This document shows, piece by piece, positions 51,743 to 61,857 of a stretch of DNA of 64,000 nt. Position 1 is the first letter of the stretch; every line of letters starts with the position of its first letter. The notes under the pieces are model-generated. The model searched no databases. It was not told where the DNA came from and was given only the letters and a program-made list of their open reading frames with translations. The DNA lies in NCBI RefSeq assembly GCF_003369915.1, contig NC_046677.1, positions 6,944,001-7,008,000 on the forward strand, read 5' to 3'. The stretch is from Drosophila miranda (taxonomy: Eukaryota; Arthropoda; Insecta; Diptera; Drosophilidae). The position numbers were made by a program, and so were the translations under genes.

Positions 51743-52897
51743 ATGATCTGGAAGACTTTCACGCTGCTGCTGCTGCTGCTGCTGGTGGCAGCGACGACTG
51801 CGTCCCACTTAGTCTCCAGCACCACAGAGAAGCTGTCCCCGACCACCACCACCGCCAGTGTGGTGGAGCAGAGCACTTTGATCAAGGAAGAGCAATTTCC
51901 GGCAATTGCCCCAGCTCAAGCGGCCGAGTCGTCCCAGTCGATTCTACTGCAGCCACCGCCGATTGCCGGCGGCAGTGGGGACGATGAGGCACTGCGTCGT
52001 CGCACTGTCACTTACGATCAGCGACAGGAGGGGCAATACAACATTCGGGCCGACCTGGAGAACTTCATGATACTACTTATCCCACCGGGACCGCAGGAGA
52101 GCCTCAGTCTACTGGATTTGCTTAGCCGTGGAGCAGCGACCAAGAGCAGCAAACGCAAGAGCCCACAACGAGGCCCCTCGCTGAAGTCTTTCTACCAAAG
52201 AAACCAACTCCAGAGGCTGCAGCAACAGCAGCAGCAGCAGACATCGCAGCCATTGGTGGCCCTGCCCGAGTTCATTGAGGGACGCACGCCCTATCATGTG
52301 GACATCTCGGCCAGTGACACGGAGCAGGCGCAGCGTCTGCAGCGCCAACAGGTGGATGTGTTGCCCCCGCAACTGATACACATGCCGCAGCTGATCAAGC
52401 CCTTCCACCTGGAGGCAGAGCCCGAGCTTATCCAAGCTCTGCCGCCTGTGCCAGCCACGAGCAGTGCTGCAGGATCGAACCTACTCGAGAGCTACAATCA
52501 GCCCGGTTCCCATTACTTTCGCAACTCGCGCGCCCTGAGAGGCGACACCTACTTGGAGACCAACCGCCTGGCTGGCGGCGAGTACCCCCAGGCAGCCCAC
52601 CCACGCTCCATTAGCGTGCCCATCTATCGGAGCGATCTTAGTGGCCAGGCCAATGCCCTGTATCCGCCCATCGATGCCCCGGCCTATGTCCTGAACGAAG
52701 CCCGAAGCTGGCAGCTGGATGAAGAGCCCACCCAGGTGGAGCCGAAGCATTTGCTGGAAACGGATATCATCAGCTTCGATCTGCTGTCCGATGATCTGGG
52801 CGACTCCAAGACCCTTCTCAGGGATGGTCTGGCACGCTGTGCCCGGGGCGAAAGGCGCGACAGCTACGGGGCGTGCCGCCAGATCGAGGGCTACTGA
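51743..52897 (+). CDS. Secreted protein with YDQRQ module (uncharacterised)
   Basis: Single-exon frame of 384 aa. It begins with a strong signal peptide (MIWKTFTLLLLLLLVAA), so I start at 51743 rather than at an in-frame start 243 nt upstream that precedes a basic, leader-like stretch. The mature part is Thr/Ser/Pro and Gln-rich (a CAG-coded glutamine run at about 162-168). It carries Y91-DQRQ followed by ENFMILLIPPGP, and ends with two cysteines in RCARGERRDSYGACRQ, a pattern common at the ends of small secreted fly proteins. The YDQRQ region recurs in the next gene. No enzymatic motif; function unknown. A poly(A) signal AATAAA is at 53032-53037. Confidence 0.85.
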   Translation: MIWKTFTLLLLLLLVAATTASHLVSSTTEKLSPTTTTASVVEQSTLIKEEQFPAIAPAQAAESSQSILLQPPPIAGGSGDDEALRRRTVTYDQRQEGQYNIRADLENFMILLIPPGPQESLSLLDLLSRGAATKSSKRKSPQRGPSLKSFYQRNQLQRLQQQQQQQTSQPLVALPEFIEGRTPYHVDISASDTEQAQRLQRQQVDVLPPQLIHMPQLIKPFHLEAEPELIQALPPVPATSSAAGSNLLESYNQPGSHYFRNSRALRGDTYLETNRLAGGEYPQAAHPRSISVPIYRSDLSGQANALYPPIDAPAYVLNEARSWQLDEEPTQVEPKHLLETDIISFDLLSDDLGDSKTLLRDGLARCARGERRDSYGACRQIEGY

Positions 52898-53988
52898 CGC
52901 GAATGAGAACTTCCAGACTGCTGCTAAATGAAAGCCTAAATGTTAGTTTTAGATTAAATACATACAACTACATACAACAACATACTTTTGCACACTCTAG
53001 AATTAAGCTGAGCTGAGCCTATCATCCAACAAATAAATACAAAAACGTAATCCCGAGCTGCTAATGACATTTGCAAATCTCCATGATGATTGCTTGCCTT
53101 AGGCAAATGCGGAAGCAATAGTCGGGGCACCCGTCTAACGGTTCAATGATGATGCGCTGAAGGATAAGTCTAGATATAATCTTGACAGCCCAGAGCCAGG
53201 GGACTGGGACAGGCGCAGGGACAGGCCGTGCATTAGCAATTACCCAGAGACAAAGGCCAGCAACTCCATAGTTTTTGCAGGTTTTTCTATTCGAAACCAG
53301 TTTCCAGTTAGAAAGACTCTGAATTGTAGCTTCAAGCTCCAGCAGAGCCACATCCACACAGCCTCTTCCTGTGGGGAGCAGTGCATTCTCCATGCAGACT
53401 GGGCCTGAGATTGATCATTGGTCATTGAACCTGGTTCAATAGATCTACCAGACGACACACCTGATCACACACAATAAAACACACGGTGGGGCGCCGTTAA
53501 CTCGAAGAGTCAACAGATTTTCGTCAAACATACATATGTATATTACATCCCCCAGAAATTAGTATATTTTTGATGATTTACGATTTCTATTGAGCTTAGA
53601 TCGAATCGAGGTTATTAGGTTAGCTACTACTTTCAGAATGAACCCATTTGGGTGGGGTCTGAAATGTGATACTGGCGAGAAATCCAGAGTCTAAGGTATA
53701 GAAAGCATTTTCCTATCTGGCAGCTAGGAAGCATTAGATGTGCATCCCAGCCTCAGTAAATATTCCCACAGTTCCCTTGCAATGCGGAAGTCTTTGGTCG
53801 ACGGACATTGAACTGTGTCCAGAAATCGGGTTTTTTTCTCCCAGCGTCTCAGCATCCCAGTATCCATTGGTCCACGGTCCAGGTTCATTCTGGTCTATGT
53901 GGTAGAACCACGACCAGAATGGTCATTCGTCGCACGCTGTCAGAGCACAACGGTCCTGTCTGCGCTGAACAGCACTACGAGTACGAGT
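52898..53988. other. Gap between the two YDQRQ genes
   Basis: It contains the 3' end of the upstream gene (AATAAA at 53032) and an unproven minus-strand open frame at 53061-53393, treated under findings. The rest shows no feature. Confidence 0.45.
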
Positions 53989-54644
53989 ATGTGCAAATTT
54001 ACCAATCGATTGTTTGTCTTTGCCCTGCTGCTGCTGGCTCTGGGCGTGGTGCTGGCCCAGCCCGTATCCGACAAGGCTCATCCCGGTGGCCCACGAAATG
54101 TGATCAGCGATCTGCTGGAGGTCTTGTATGACGACTACAACGATAACGGGTATCAACAGGAGGAAATCTATTATGATCAGCGGCAAAAGGGAGCTGAAAA
54201 TTTGCAGCTGAAGATGGATGGTCTGGTCGTAGCTCTGGCACCCGAGATGAGTTACCATTCGTTGTATATGATGGCCGATCAGTATTTCAGTAAGATTTAA
54301 TCAAATGTACAACAAAAGATACTAACATTCCTTTGAACTTGCAGATATGAGGGAAATGCTTCTCCAACATTCTACTCCAGAGCCAGATGAAACCCAATTG
54401 TACGAAAAGGTTCCAGTCAGAGAGCCAGAATCAACCGATTCAGAGGAGCATACTAGAATTCCAGATCCCAAAACTGATATGGAAAGCCGACAGCATCATG
54501 TTGTGACACCGCAGAACGCTAGCCGGTATGTATCTAAAATCGAATAAATTTCTTTCATAACATAATACATTTTTTTATGCTATTTCCAGTTCACCTTCTC
54601 AATTGCTTGAAATGCTGAAGAAGCTTAAAAGCAGAAAAATCTAA
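53989..54644 (+). CDS. Small secreted protein with YDQRQ module (uncharacterised)
   Basis: Three exons (53989..54289, 54345..54525, 54590..54644) give 178 aa. The signal peptide is MCKFTNRLFVFALLLLALGVVLA, cleaved probably after LA. The mature protein has an acidic N-terminal part, Y62-DQRQKGAENLQLKMDGLVV, and a Glu/Pro-rich tail ending in a basic KKLKSRKI. Both small introns have GT-AG ends and keep frame. The open frame extends upstream of 53989, but the signal peptide fixes the start. Its module matches residues 91-125 of the protein encoded 1.1 kb upstream, so the two are probably diverged duplicates. Poly(A) signal at 54695-54700. Function unknown. Confidence 0.82.
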
Positions 54645-55590
54645 CGTTATTCTTAAAAACAAAGAAAATTTTAAAAACTAATTTAGGATATATAAATAAA
54701 TATATGAATCAAAGAAACTCACCACTTTATCCTATCAATGAATCAATTTTCTGGTAAATTGGTAGCTCTGAAGCATTATTTAAAAAAAAATAATTGTTTA
54801 GCTTAAACGGTTATTAAATTCGTAAATTTAATAACGTATAGTTCTACATGACATTCTACATGACTGTAATAGACCGTAATATTATTTTTACACTGGCGCG
54901 GATAGAAATCGATAGAATAGGTATCGGGATTGAAATATACGTACGGGAAACTAATCAAATCTGAGAAATCTGACGTACCATTTCATGCTCACTACGTTAC
55001 ATTCCATACACGCTTACGTTTTTACATAAATATGTAGTTCAGTTGTGACAAAATGTAGTTACCGTGTAGTTACCTTGTACAAAAAACTTTTGTTAGGTCA
55101 ACATTTAACCTACGGTATATTTACGGTATATATGTATGTATTTTGTCAATTTCATCAATCTATTAAATCTAATTTTCTAATGTATTTTTAAGAACAAAGG
55201 GTATAGAAACCTTAATACGCAGGCTTTTTTAATTTTCGCTCTCAAATCGTACTTACGTGTATCATATATTCCAATAGATTGCATTTAACTCCTTTTCGCT
55301 CATTCACTTTCAAACAATTTCTATTTGGCGGGCACCACTCATATCGATTACCGAACTGGAATCGGGTCTTTAACCGGTTGACAACAATGAATCCCAATGT
55401 TGCTGGCTACATTAATTTTTAAACAGTGTTTTAGTCAAAATATAGTTAATCTTGAACCAAATTGATTCATTAATAATATAAAATTATGTGGGCAAAACTG
55501 TGAGATCTATATAGCTAGTAATATTCCACGGAATATCAAAAACGAATATTTATTGGTCATAACCGGTTGACGACAATTAGCCGCATTCCA

Positions 55591-56845
55591 TATATTATTA
55601 TTCATGATTTTTATTGAATAATTATTATTTTTGATTTTTATTAAATAATCATTATTTTTGGATCAAAACATTTCTTGAATAATTAGGATTTTTGATTTTT
55701 ATTGTATAATTATTAATATAATTTTTTTCTTGATTTTTATTGAATAATTATTATTTTAATTATAATTTCGATTTTTATTGTATAATTATTATTCTTGATT
55801 TTTATTAAATAATTATTATTATAATTATTATTTTTGATTTTTATTGAATAAATATTACTATAATTATTATTCTTGATTTTTATTGAATAATTATTATTAA
55901 AATTATTATTCTTGGTTTTTATTGAATAATTGTTGTTATAATTGTTATTCTTGATTTTTATTGAATAACTATTATTATAATTGTTATTTTTGATTTTTAT
56001 GGAATAACTATTATTATAATTGTTATTCTTGATTTTGATTGAATAACTATTATTATAATTGTTATTTTAATTTTTATGGAATAACTATTATTATAATTGT
56101 TATTCTTGATTTTTATTATTATAATTGGTATTTTTGATTTTTATTGAATAACTATTATTATAATTGTTATTCTTGATTTTTATTGAATAACTATTATTAT
56201 AATTGTTATTTTTGATTTTTATTGAATAACTATTATTATAATTGTTATTTTTGATTTTTATGGAATAACTATTATTATAATTATTATTTTTGATTTTTAT
56301 TGAATAATTATTATTATAACTATTATTTTTGATTTTTATTGAATAACTATTATTATAATTGTTATTCTTGATTTTTATTGAATAACTATTATAATTGTTA
56401 TTTTAATTTTTATGGAATAACTATTATTATAATTGTTATTCTTGATTATTATTGAATAACTAATATTATTATTATTACTCTTGATTTTTATTGAATAACT
56501 ATTATTATAATTGTTATTCTTGATTTTGATTGAATAACTATTATTATAATTGTTATTTTAATTTTTATGGAATAGCTATTATTATAATTGTTATTCTTGA
56601 TTTTTATTATTATAATTGGTATTCTTGATTTTTATTGAATAACTATTATTATAATTGTTATTCTTGATTTTTATTGAATAATTGTTATTCCTGATTTTTA
56701 TTATTGAATAATTGTTATTATAATTATTATTTTTGATTTTTATTGAATAAATATTATTATAATTATTATTGTTGAATTTTATTGAATAATTATTATTCTT
56801 GATTTTTATTGAATAATTATTATTCTTGATTTTTATTGAATAATG
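55591..56845. repeat. 39-nt AT-rich minisatellite array
   Basis: Roughly 32 tandem units of about 39 nt. Each unit joins a (TTA)-rich half (ATTATTATAATTGTTATT) to CTTGATTTTTATTGAATAAC, with point variants, and some units are shortened. The edges are more diverged than the middle, as expected when arrays evolve by unequal exchange. Confidence 0.92.
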
Positions 56846-57212
56846 AATATTTCCGAATTTAATTGATTATGATTTTTTTTATGTTTATCATCCCAGTCTC
56901 CAATTAATGCAAAAACAATTTAGTCCCTGTTTTAAACCTATTTCAACGATATTTTGCAGCTCATCGTCTTTCTCCAGAGACCAAGACTAATAATAATATG
57001 CATGAATATGTCTAAAACGTTTTAAAACAGTTTGAAAAACAGTTTCTTCATATATATCAACGAAATAGGGTATACCTGTGCCCAAACTCCGGTTGACGTG
57101 ACATTTCACACTCACTTACGTTGCCACTGTTTTTTTGTTGACCTTTTTTGTTTAAACCTTGCTGCAGTCAAAATACAATAAATGGGAGAACTAAAAACTA
57201 CCCAATCTTGTA

Positions 57213-57760
57213 GAAAATTTATTCATTAACGGCCTGAAATTATATGGGCAAGGCTAAAGGTTTTAGTTAGGCACCATTATTCAACGGAATTAAGAAAATG
57301 AGCAATTGGAACGATTTTTCTCTTACGTTTTATTACGTTTCATTTGTTTGACCTTTTTCGCTAAAACCTTTTTTGACGCAAAATGTAATAAAAGCAAGTA
57401 TTTAAAATAAGCCAGTCAAGTAGAAAATTGATTCATCAATGGCCTAAAATTATGTGGGCAAAACTAAAGGAGTTAGTTAGTCAGAATTATTCAACGGAAT
57501 AAAGAATTGAGCAACTGGAACGACTATCCTCTTTCGTTTTTTTGAATGACCCATTTCTCTAAATCCTTTTTTTGTTTGACCATTTTCGCTAAATCCTTTT
57601 TTTAGACAAGATCCAATAAAAGCAAGAATTAAGAATAAGCCAGTGAAGTAGAAAATTGATTCATCCACCGTAGAAACCTATGTGGGCATGGCAAAATGTT
57701 CTATCTAGCTAATAATACATGACGGAACATCAAAATTGAGCAATTTGGTTTCCAATCCTT
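57213..57760. repeat. Tandem repeat of about 210-230 nt
   Basis: Unit starts at 57213, 57423 and 57651 share GAAAATT-GATTCATC, AAAATTATGTGGGCAAA, ATTATTCAACGGAAT and TTTTCGCTAAA. A partial unit precedes the first and the last is truncated, running into the dispersed repeat. No coding capacity. Confidence 0.8.
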
Positions 57761-57983
57761 GACAGAGAACGATTAACCTATTATAAGCCAAGGGGGTATT
57801 TCAGTTTTCCAGCGAAAATAATGAAAATTTACTTATTTAAGAGCAGTTCAGGAGAAAGATTCGTGGGGTTTTTTGGAAGTTAAAAGGATAGGATAGATCT
57901 ACAAGAAGAACTTACAGTCGTTAATATTTTCGGTCATTTACCTCAATTAGTTGAATTATTTAAATATAGAGGGCTTAAGTGGG
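57697..57983. repeat. Dispersed repeat, copy 2 (shared with 46527-46815)
   Basis: Same-orientation counterpart of the repeat downstream of the Cep104 homologue. In this copy it is continuous with the last unit of the 210-nt tandem repeat, so both may be parts of one element. Confidence 0.65.
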
Positions 57984-58028
57984 CTAACATCAGCGTACCA
58001 AACACTAAGCTATAATTCTTTAACTCAT

Positions 58029-58036
58029 TATCGATA
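58029..58036. promoter_or_regulatory. DRE box upstream of ref(2)P
   Basis: Perfect TATCGATA about 140 nt before the TATA-like box of ref(2)P, immediately after the repeat block. Confidence 0.6.
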
Positions 58037-58166
58037 AGTCGATAAATCATTTGAAGACCAGCTTTAGCATTACACTACAATTTTTTTGTACTAAAACTCA
58101 GGCATCAGCAGAGGCGTGAGTTGCAAAATTTTGGGCCCGAACCATCAAGAACATTCCATTAACCAG

Positions 58167-58173
58167 TATAAAA
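58167..58173 (+). promoter_or_regulatory. TATA box of ref(2)P (candidate)
   Basis: TATAAAA, with an initiator-like GCAGTTT about 26-30 nt downstream. This predicts transcription start near 58195 and a leader of about 155 nt. Confidence 0.55.
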
Positions 58174-58349
58174 GTTGATCGCCGGACCACTTGCAGTTTA
58201 AAAACAATCGAACACTCGAACAGCTACGACGCAGTAGACGTGCAGGAAAAAAAACAACTCGACAAGCAAACTACCTTCGCGAAATAAAACAAAAATAAAC
58301 AGATAACAAAATTAACAGATTGTCAGAAACAAATAAAAATACTGCGAAA

Positions 58350-60479
58350 ATGACGGAGAAATTGTTGAAAATCACCTATCAGGGCCCAGACGTGGCTGGA
58401 CACCAAAAGAAGCTGAATGCATACTTGAGAATGCCCTCTCAGAATTTCAATGTATTGCGTCGCGAAATTGATATGTATCTGTTCCAGGAGCGCCAGCTGG
58501 CCATGTGTGAGATCAGGACCTTCTGGATTGGTGAGTGCTGTTATATAACTCAACAATTGCATTCTAGTTCGATGGAAGTGCAACTAATTTGCATCTAGGG
58601 CACGGACGGCCACAGATCGAAATTTGCAAATGGCAAATGCATATTGCTCAATGTAATTGCAACCCATACGACAGTGTTGACAGTTTAGCCATTAATGCTA
58701 GCTAGTTTTTTTTTGGCAATATATGCCCAGCTGTCCTCAATGTGAATCACCTAGAAAATACCTTTGATAAGAAAAAAACTAGACAACATATATGACTCAT
58801 TATAATTGTTTTGCTATCATTTCCTTTGTTCCCAGATCACGATCACGATGAAATCGAAATTATCAACCAAAATGATTATGAAATCTTCCTGGCCAAACGT
58901 GAGCAGAATATGCATCTGCAAATTGCACCTCTTGTTGCTATGGTGGAGGAGCCTCAAACGGCCAAGTCCGCGGCTGCCACCACGGCTGCTCCTCCCTCTG
59001 CTGACGATCCGAGCAATTTCACCATCCATGACGGTGTAGAGTGTGACGGCTGTGGCCTGTCGCCATTGGTTGGCTTCCGCTACAAGTGTGTCCAATGCCC
59101 GAACTATGACCTTTGCCAAAGATGTGAGGCAGCTCACAAGCATCCGGAGCATTTGATGGTCCGCATGCCCACCAATAACGGACCAAGTGTTGTGGAGGCT
59201 TGGATAAGCGGTGCGAATAGATGTGGTCGGCGCTCGGGCCACCGCTTCCGTGGCCACTGCCCATTCGGAGAGGCTGCTCAGGCAGCAGCTGCGGCTCCAG
59301 CAGGAACAGCTGATTCGCCCAGGGAGGGTCGCCGCGAGCGTCGTCATGCCCGTCGTCATGGCAACGTATTATCCCAGTTTGTGGACATGATGATCAACAT
59401 GCCGGAGAACAACACTCCAGCCACTTGTGCGTCGCCAGCACAACAACCAAAGGAAAAGGCTTCAACTGCTGAACCAACAGCAACAGCACAGAAGGCCACC
59501 GAGACCGAATCAAATCCAACTAAAAACAAGGAGACCAACACTGCTGCTCCAACGAAGGAAGACCACCAAACCGAAGAGCCAGTGGCTGCTCCACGCTCTA
59601 AGGAATCAGAGCATACCCAGGCCCAGTCCAGTACTCCAACTACTCCGGTTATTAATCTGGACAGCATTTCGCAAATGGTGCCACCTGAGTACATGCGTGC
59701 AGGCATTGAAATCTTGAACAATTTCAGCGAGATGTTTGCCAAGATGATTGATCCCACTGAGTCGCCCAATTCAGGAAGCTGTGCAGCCTCGACATCCTCA
59801 TCCACTGAGGCAAAGAAACCAGAAGAGCCCGCAACTAAGCAGCCCGAATTTGCTAACCAATCGACTGCGGGGTCTTCTGTCTCGTCGTCAGGTCAGGCTT
59901 CTCTTGAAACGGAACCCTTGCTGCCCAAGCCTGCTGATACACCACCACCACCACCGGCCGCCGAGCCGGAGAAGCAGCGTCGCTCAGAAAGCTTGGATCC
60001 CGATTGGCAAGTGATTGATTCGCTAATCACTCTGGACCCACTCGAGCCCACTGCTGCACCACAGCAGCCAGTGCGCGATTTTGGTCAGTTGGGACAAATG
60101 ATGCGGCAGCATATGCAAGAGGAAGAGCAACGCGAGCAGGCTACAGCCAACACCCAGACTTCTCAGGTGGATACGGTGAGCACTTCCACTTCCACGTCGG
60201 TTTCCACCAATAGCGTCGGCACCTCACCAGCATCCCCCCAGGAAAAGACCACTCCGACAGTCTATCATACCGGTAAGTCTCCAGACGAATATTATATTAT
60301 TATTCGTATACTTATCCTTTCCATTTTGCTTAGATGAACGCATCAACGACTCCATACACGCAATGATGGCCATGGGCTTCAGCAATGAGGGCGCCTGGTT
60401 GACACAGCTACTGGAGTCGGTCCAGGGCAATATACCAGCTGCTCTTGACATTATGCACAATTCGCAGCGTAGTAACTAA
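58350..60479 (+). CDS. ref(2)P: Refractory to sigma P (p62/SQSTM1 autophagy receptor)
   Basis: Three exons (58350..58530, 58836..60272, 60334..60479) give 587 aa, close to the roughly 600 aa of the fly protein. Order: PB1 domain at about 7-95 (basic start [11 protein letters not shown]; acidic DHDHDEIEI after the first intron); ZZ zinc finger from C130 (CDGCG, then [13 protein letters not shown]); a long Thr/Pro/Glu-rich disordered region; the Atg8-binding LIR DPDWQVI with W451; and a C-terminal UBA domain from about 540 ([18 protein letters not shown]). It gathers ubiquitinated proteins into aggregates and delivers them to autophagosomes. In D. melanogaster, PB1-region alleles alter sigma virus multiplication. 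The start has a TATA-type promoter upstream. All functional motifs appear intact. Confidence 0.96.
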
Positions 60480-60897
60480 ATTTACATATATTAAATAAAC
60501 GTACACATATTAATTATAATCGTATATTCAATAACTGTAGCATCCAATTAAAAAGTGGCAATTTAAATGTAGTTCTAGGATTTGATCCTTTGGTGATTGC
60601 TTAATAACAACAATATATAGAGAATGTTATGTATTTTATCTTTCAATTAATCAAAAGTATATTATCACATGCAGCACTATTATGTAAAATACCAATAAAG
60701 GCACAACAATAATAAAAAAATTGCTCTTGAAAGATTTCTAAAGAAGTTGTAATTATTATTCATTTCCTGATGGTTTCCAGTTATATTTCTATTTGTACTA
60801 TCTAATAGTTAAGTATTTAAGAAATCTACAATACTTTATAGCGCAGTTCTAAATGTCCTAATGCACCCTTAAAGATCGTTTCTTTCAAAAAGTTCAC
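60480..60897. other. Convergent 3' interval between ref(2)P and the b561 gene
   Basis: About 420 nt of AT-rich DNA between two convergent stop codons. It has ref(2)P poly(A) signals (AATAAA at 60494-60499 and again near 60699) and no coding potential. Confidence 0.6.
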
Positions 60898-61857
60898 CTA
60901 AAGGTCTTCTCTCGCTTGTACTGGCTCTGCCTGGAAGAGACTATTTGATATCAAGACAAAAATATCCCGTACAAATCTTCGTAATTCGTAATTTGAGGTA
61001 GTTATGGTGGCAATAAATGTAAAGAACTTGAACAGATTCTGGTGGTGACGTTTCCATTGGCGCCGCCCGAAGCCCGTATTATAGCCAAACATTTGCGAGA
61101 CCATCAATGCGAGGAATCCGATCAGGCCGAAGAAACGATGGAGGAATTTCAAAGTAATGCTACTGCTGATGAAATACAGAGGTAGACCGCTTAGCACGCT
61201 GCCAAGCAGAAGAGCACAACCGACTATGCCTGAGGGAGACAATAAATTAAACATTTGTACACGAGTTTCGGGCGAGTGCTGACGAACTTACCAAAGAAGC
61301 CGTGATTGCTGCGGAAGTGCCGTACCGTAGCGTTGGGATCTTCTCGTTTCCGTTCCAGCTTCTGCCATGTCTTGATCGCAATGCCTCCGACCCCGACCAG
61401 GAACGCCAGCAGCCCCAGAATCGCATGCAAGCGATTCAAGTTGGTTTGTCCGATCCATGCCTCCAGGCTCCTGCTGTTTCTCACCAACAAAGCCTCGCCC
61501 ATTAAGAAAACAAACTGCGGGGATAATTGGTATGTTTCTTTAGAAATATGTACACGATCCAAGCCACAATATACTCACAGCAATTGTGCAGTAGAAAGCA
61601 TGTCCAGCCGTGTGCGCCAGCTTCAGGACCAAGCACTTGTAGACGATGGCCACGGTGATCCCAGTTAGCAGAACGTGCGAGATGAGGGTGCAGAAGTTAA
61701 AGTAAAATCCTGCATAGCTACTGGAATCATTCTGATGATCTCCCGTCTCGCAGACATCGCCTAGACAGCCTTGTAATTCATTGATGGCCATGCTGTTGAT
61801 ATTAGTCCTTATCTGGTACGTGAGATGCGCACGTTCGGGTGATAAGTTGAGTGGCAC
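60898..61857 (-). CDS. Cytochrome b561-domain membrane protein, second copy
   Basis: Three exons on the complement (60898..61229, 61292..61514, 61579..61857) give 277 aa. Six hydrophobic segments with family histidines are visible (LISHVLLTG, LAHTAGHAF, LNRLHAILG, FRSNHGFFG, LKFLHRFFG). An extra 25-50 residue polar N-terminus is absent from the paralogue at 40763-41647. The start could also be the second methionine (MAINELQG, about 61791). It probably works in transmembrane electron transfer (ascorbate or ferric-reductase type). The cellular membrane is not evident from sequence. It is convergent with ref(2)P. Confidence 0.85.

Larger units (their letters stand above)
54701..58028. other. Repeat-rich AT block upstream of ref(2)P
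   Basis: About 3.3 kb without any coding signal, very AT-rich. It is built of a 39-nt minisatellite (55591-56845), a roughly 210-230-nt tandem repeat (57213-57760) with a related single copy near 55453-55560, and a dispersed repeat (57697-57983). CCGGTTGACGACAATT-like words recur at 55371 and 55563. Confidence 0.75.

Noticed and set aside
53815-53988. N-terminal extension of the 178-aa secreted protein
   Set aside because: The open frame continues upstream, but the extension would bury the strong signal peptide that starts at 53989.
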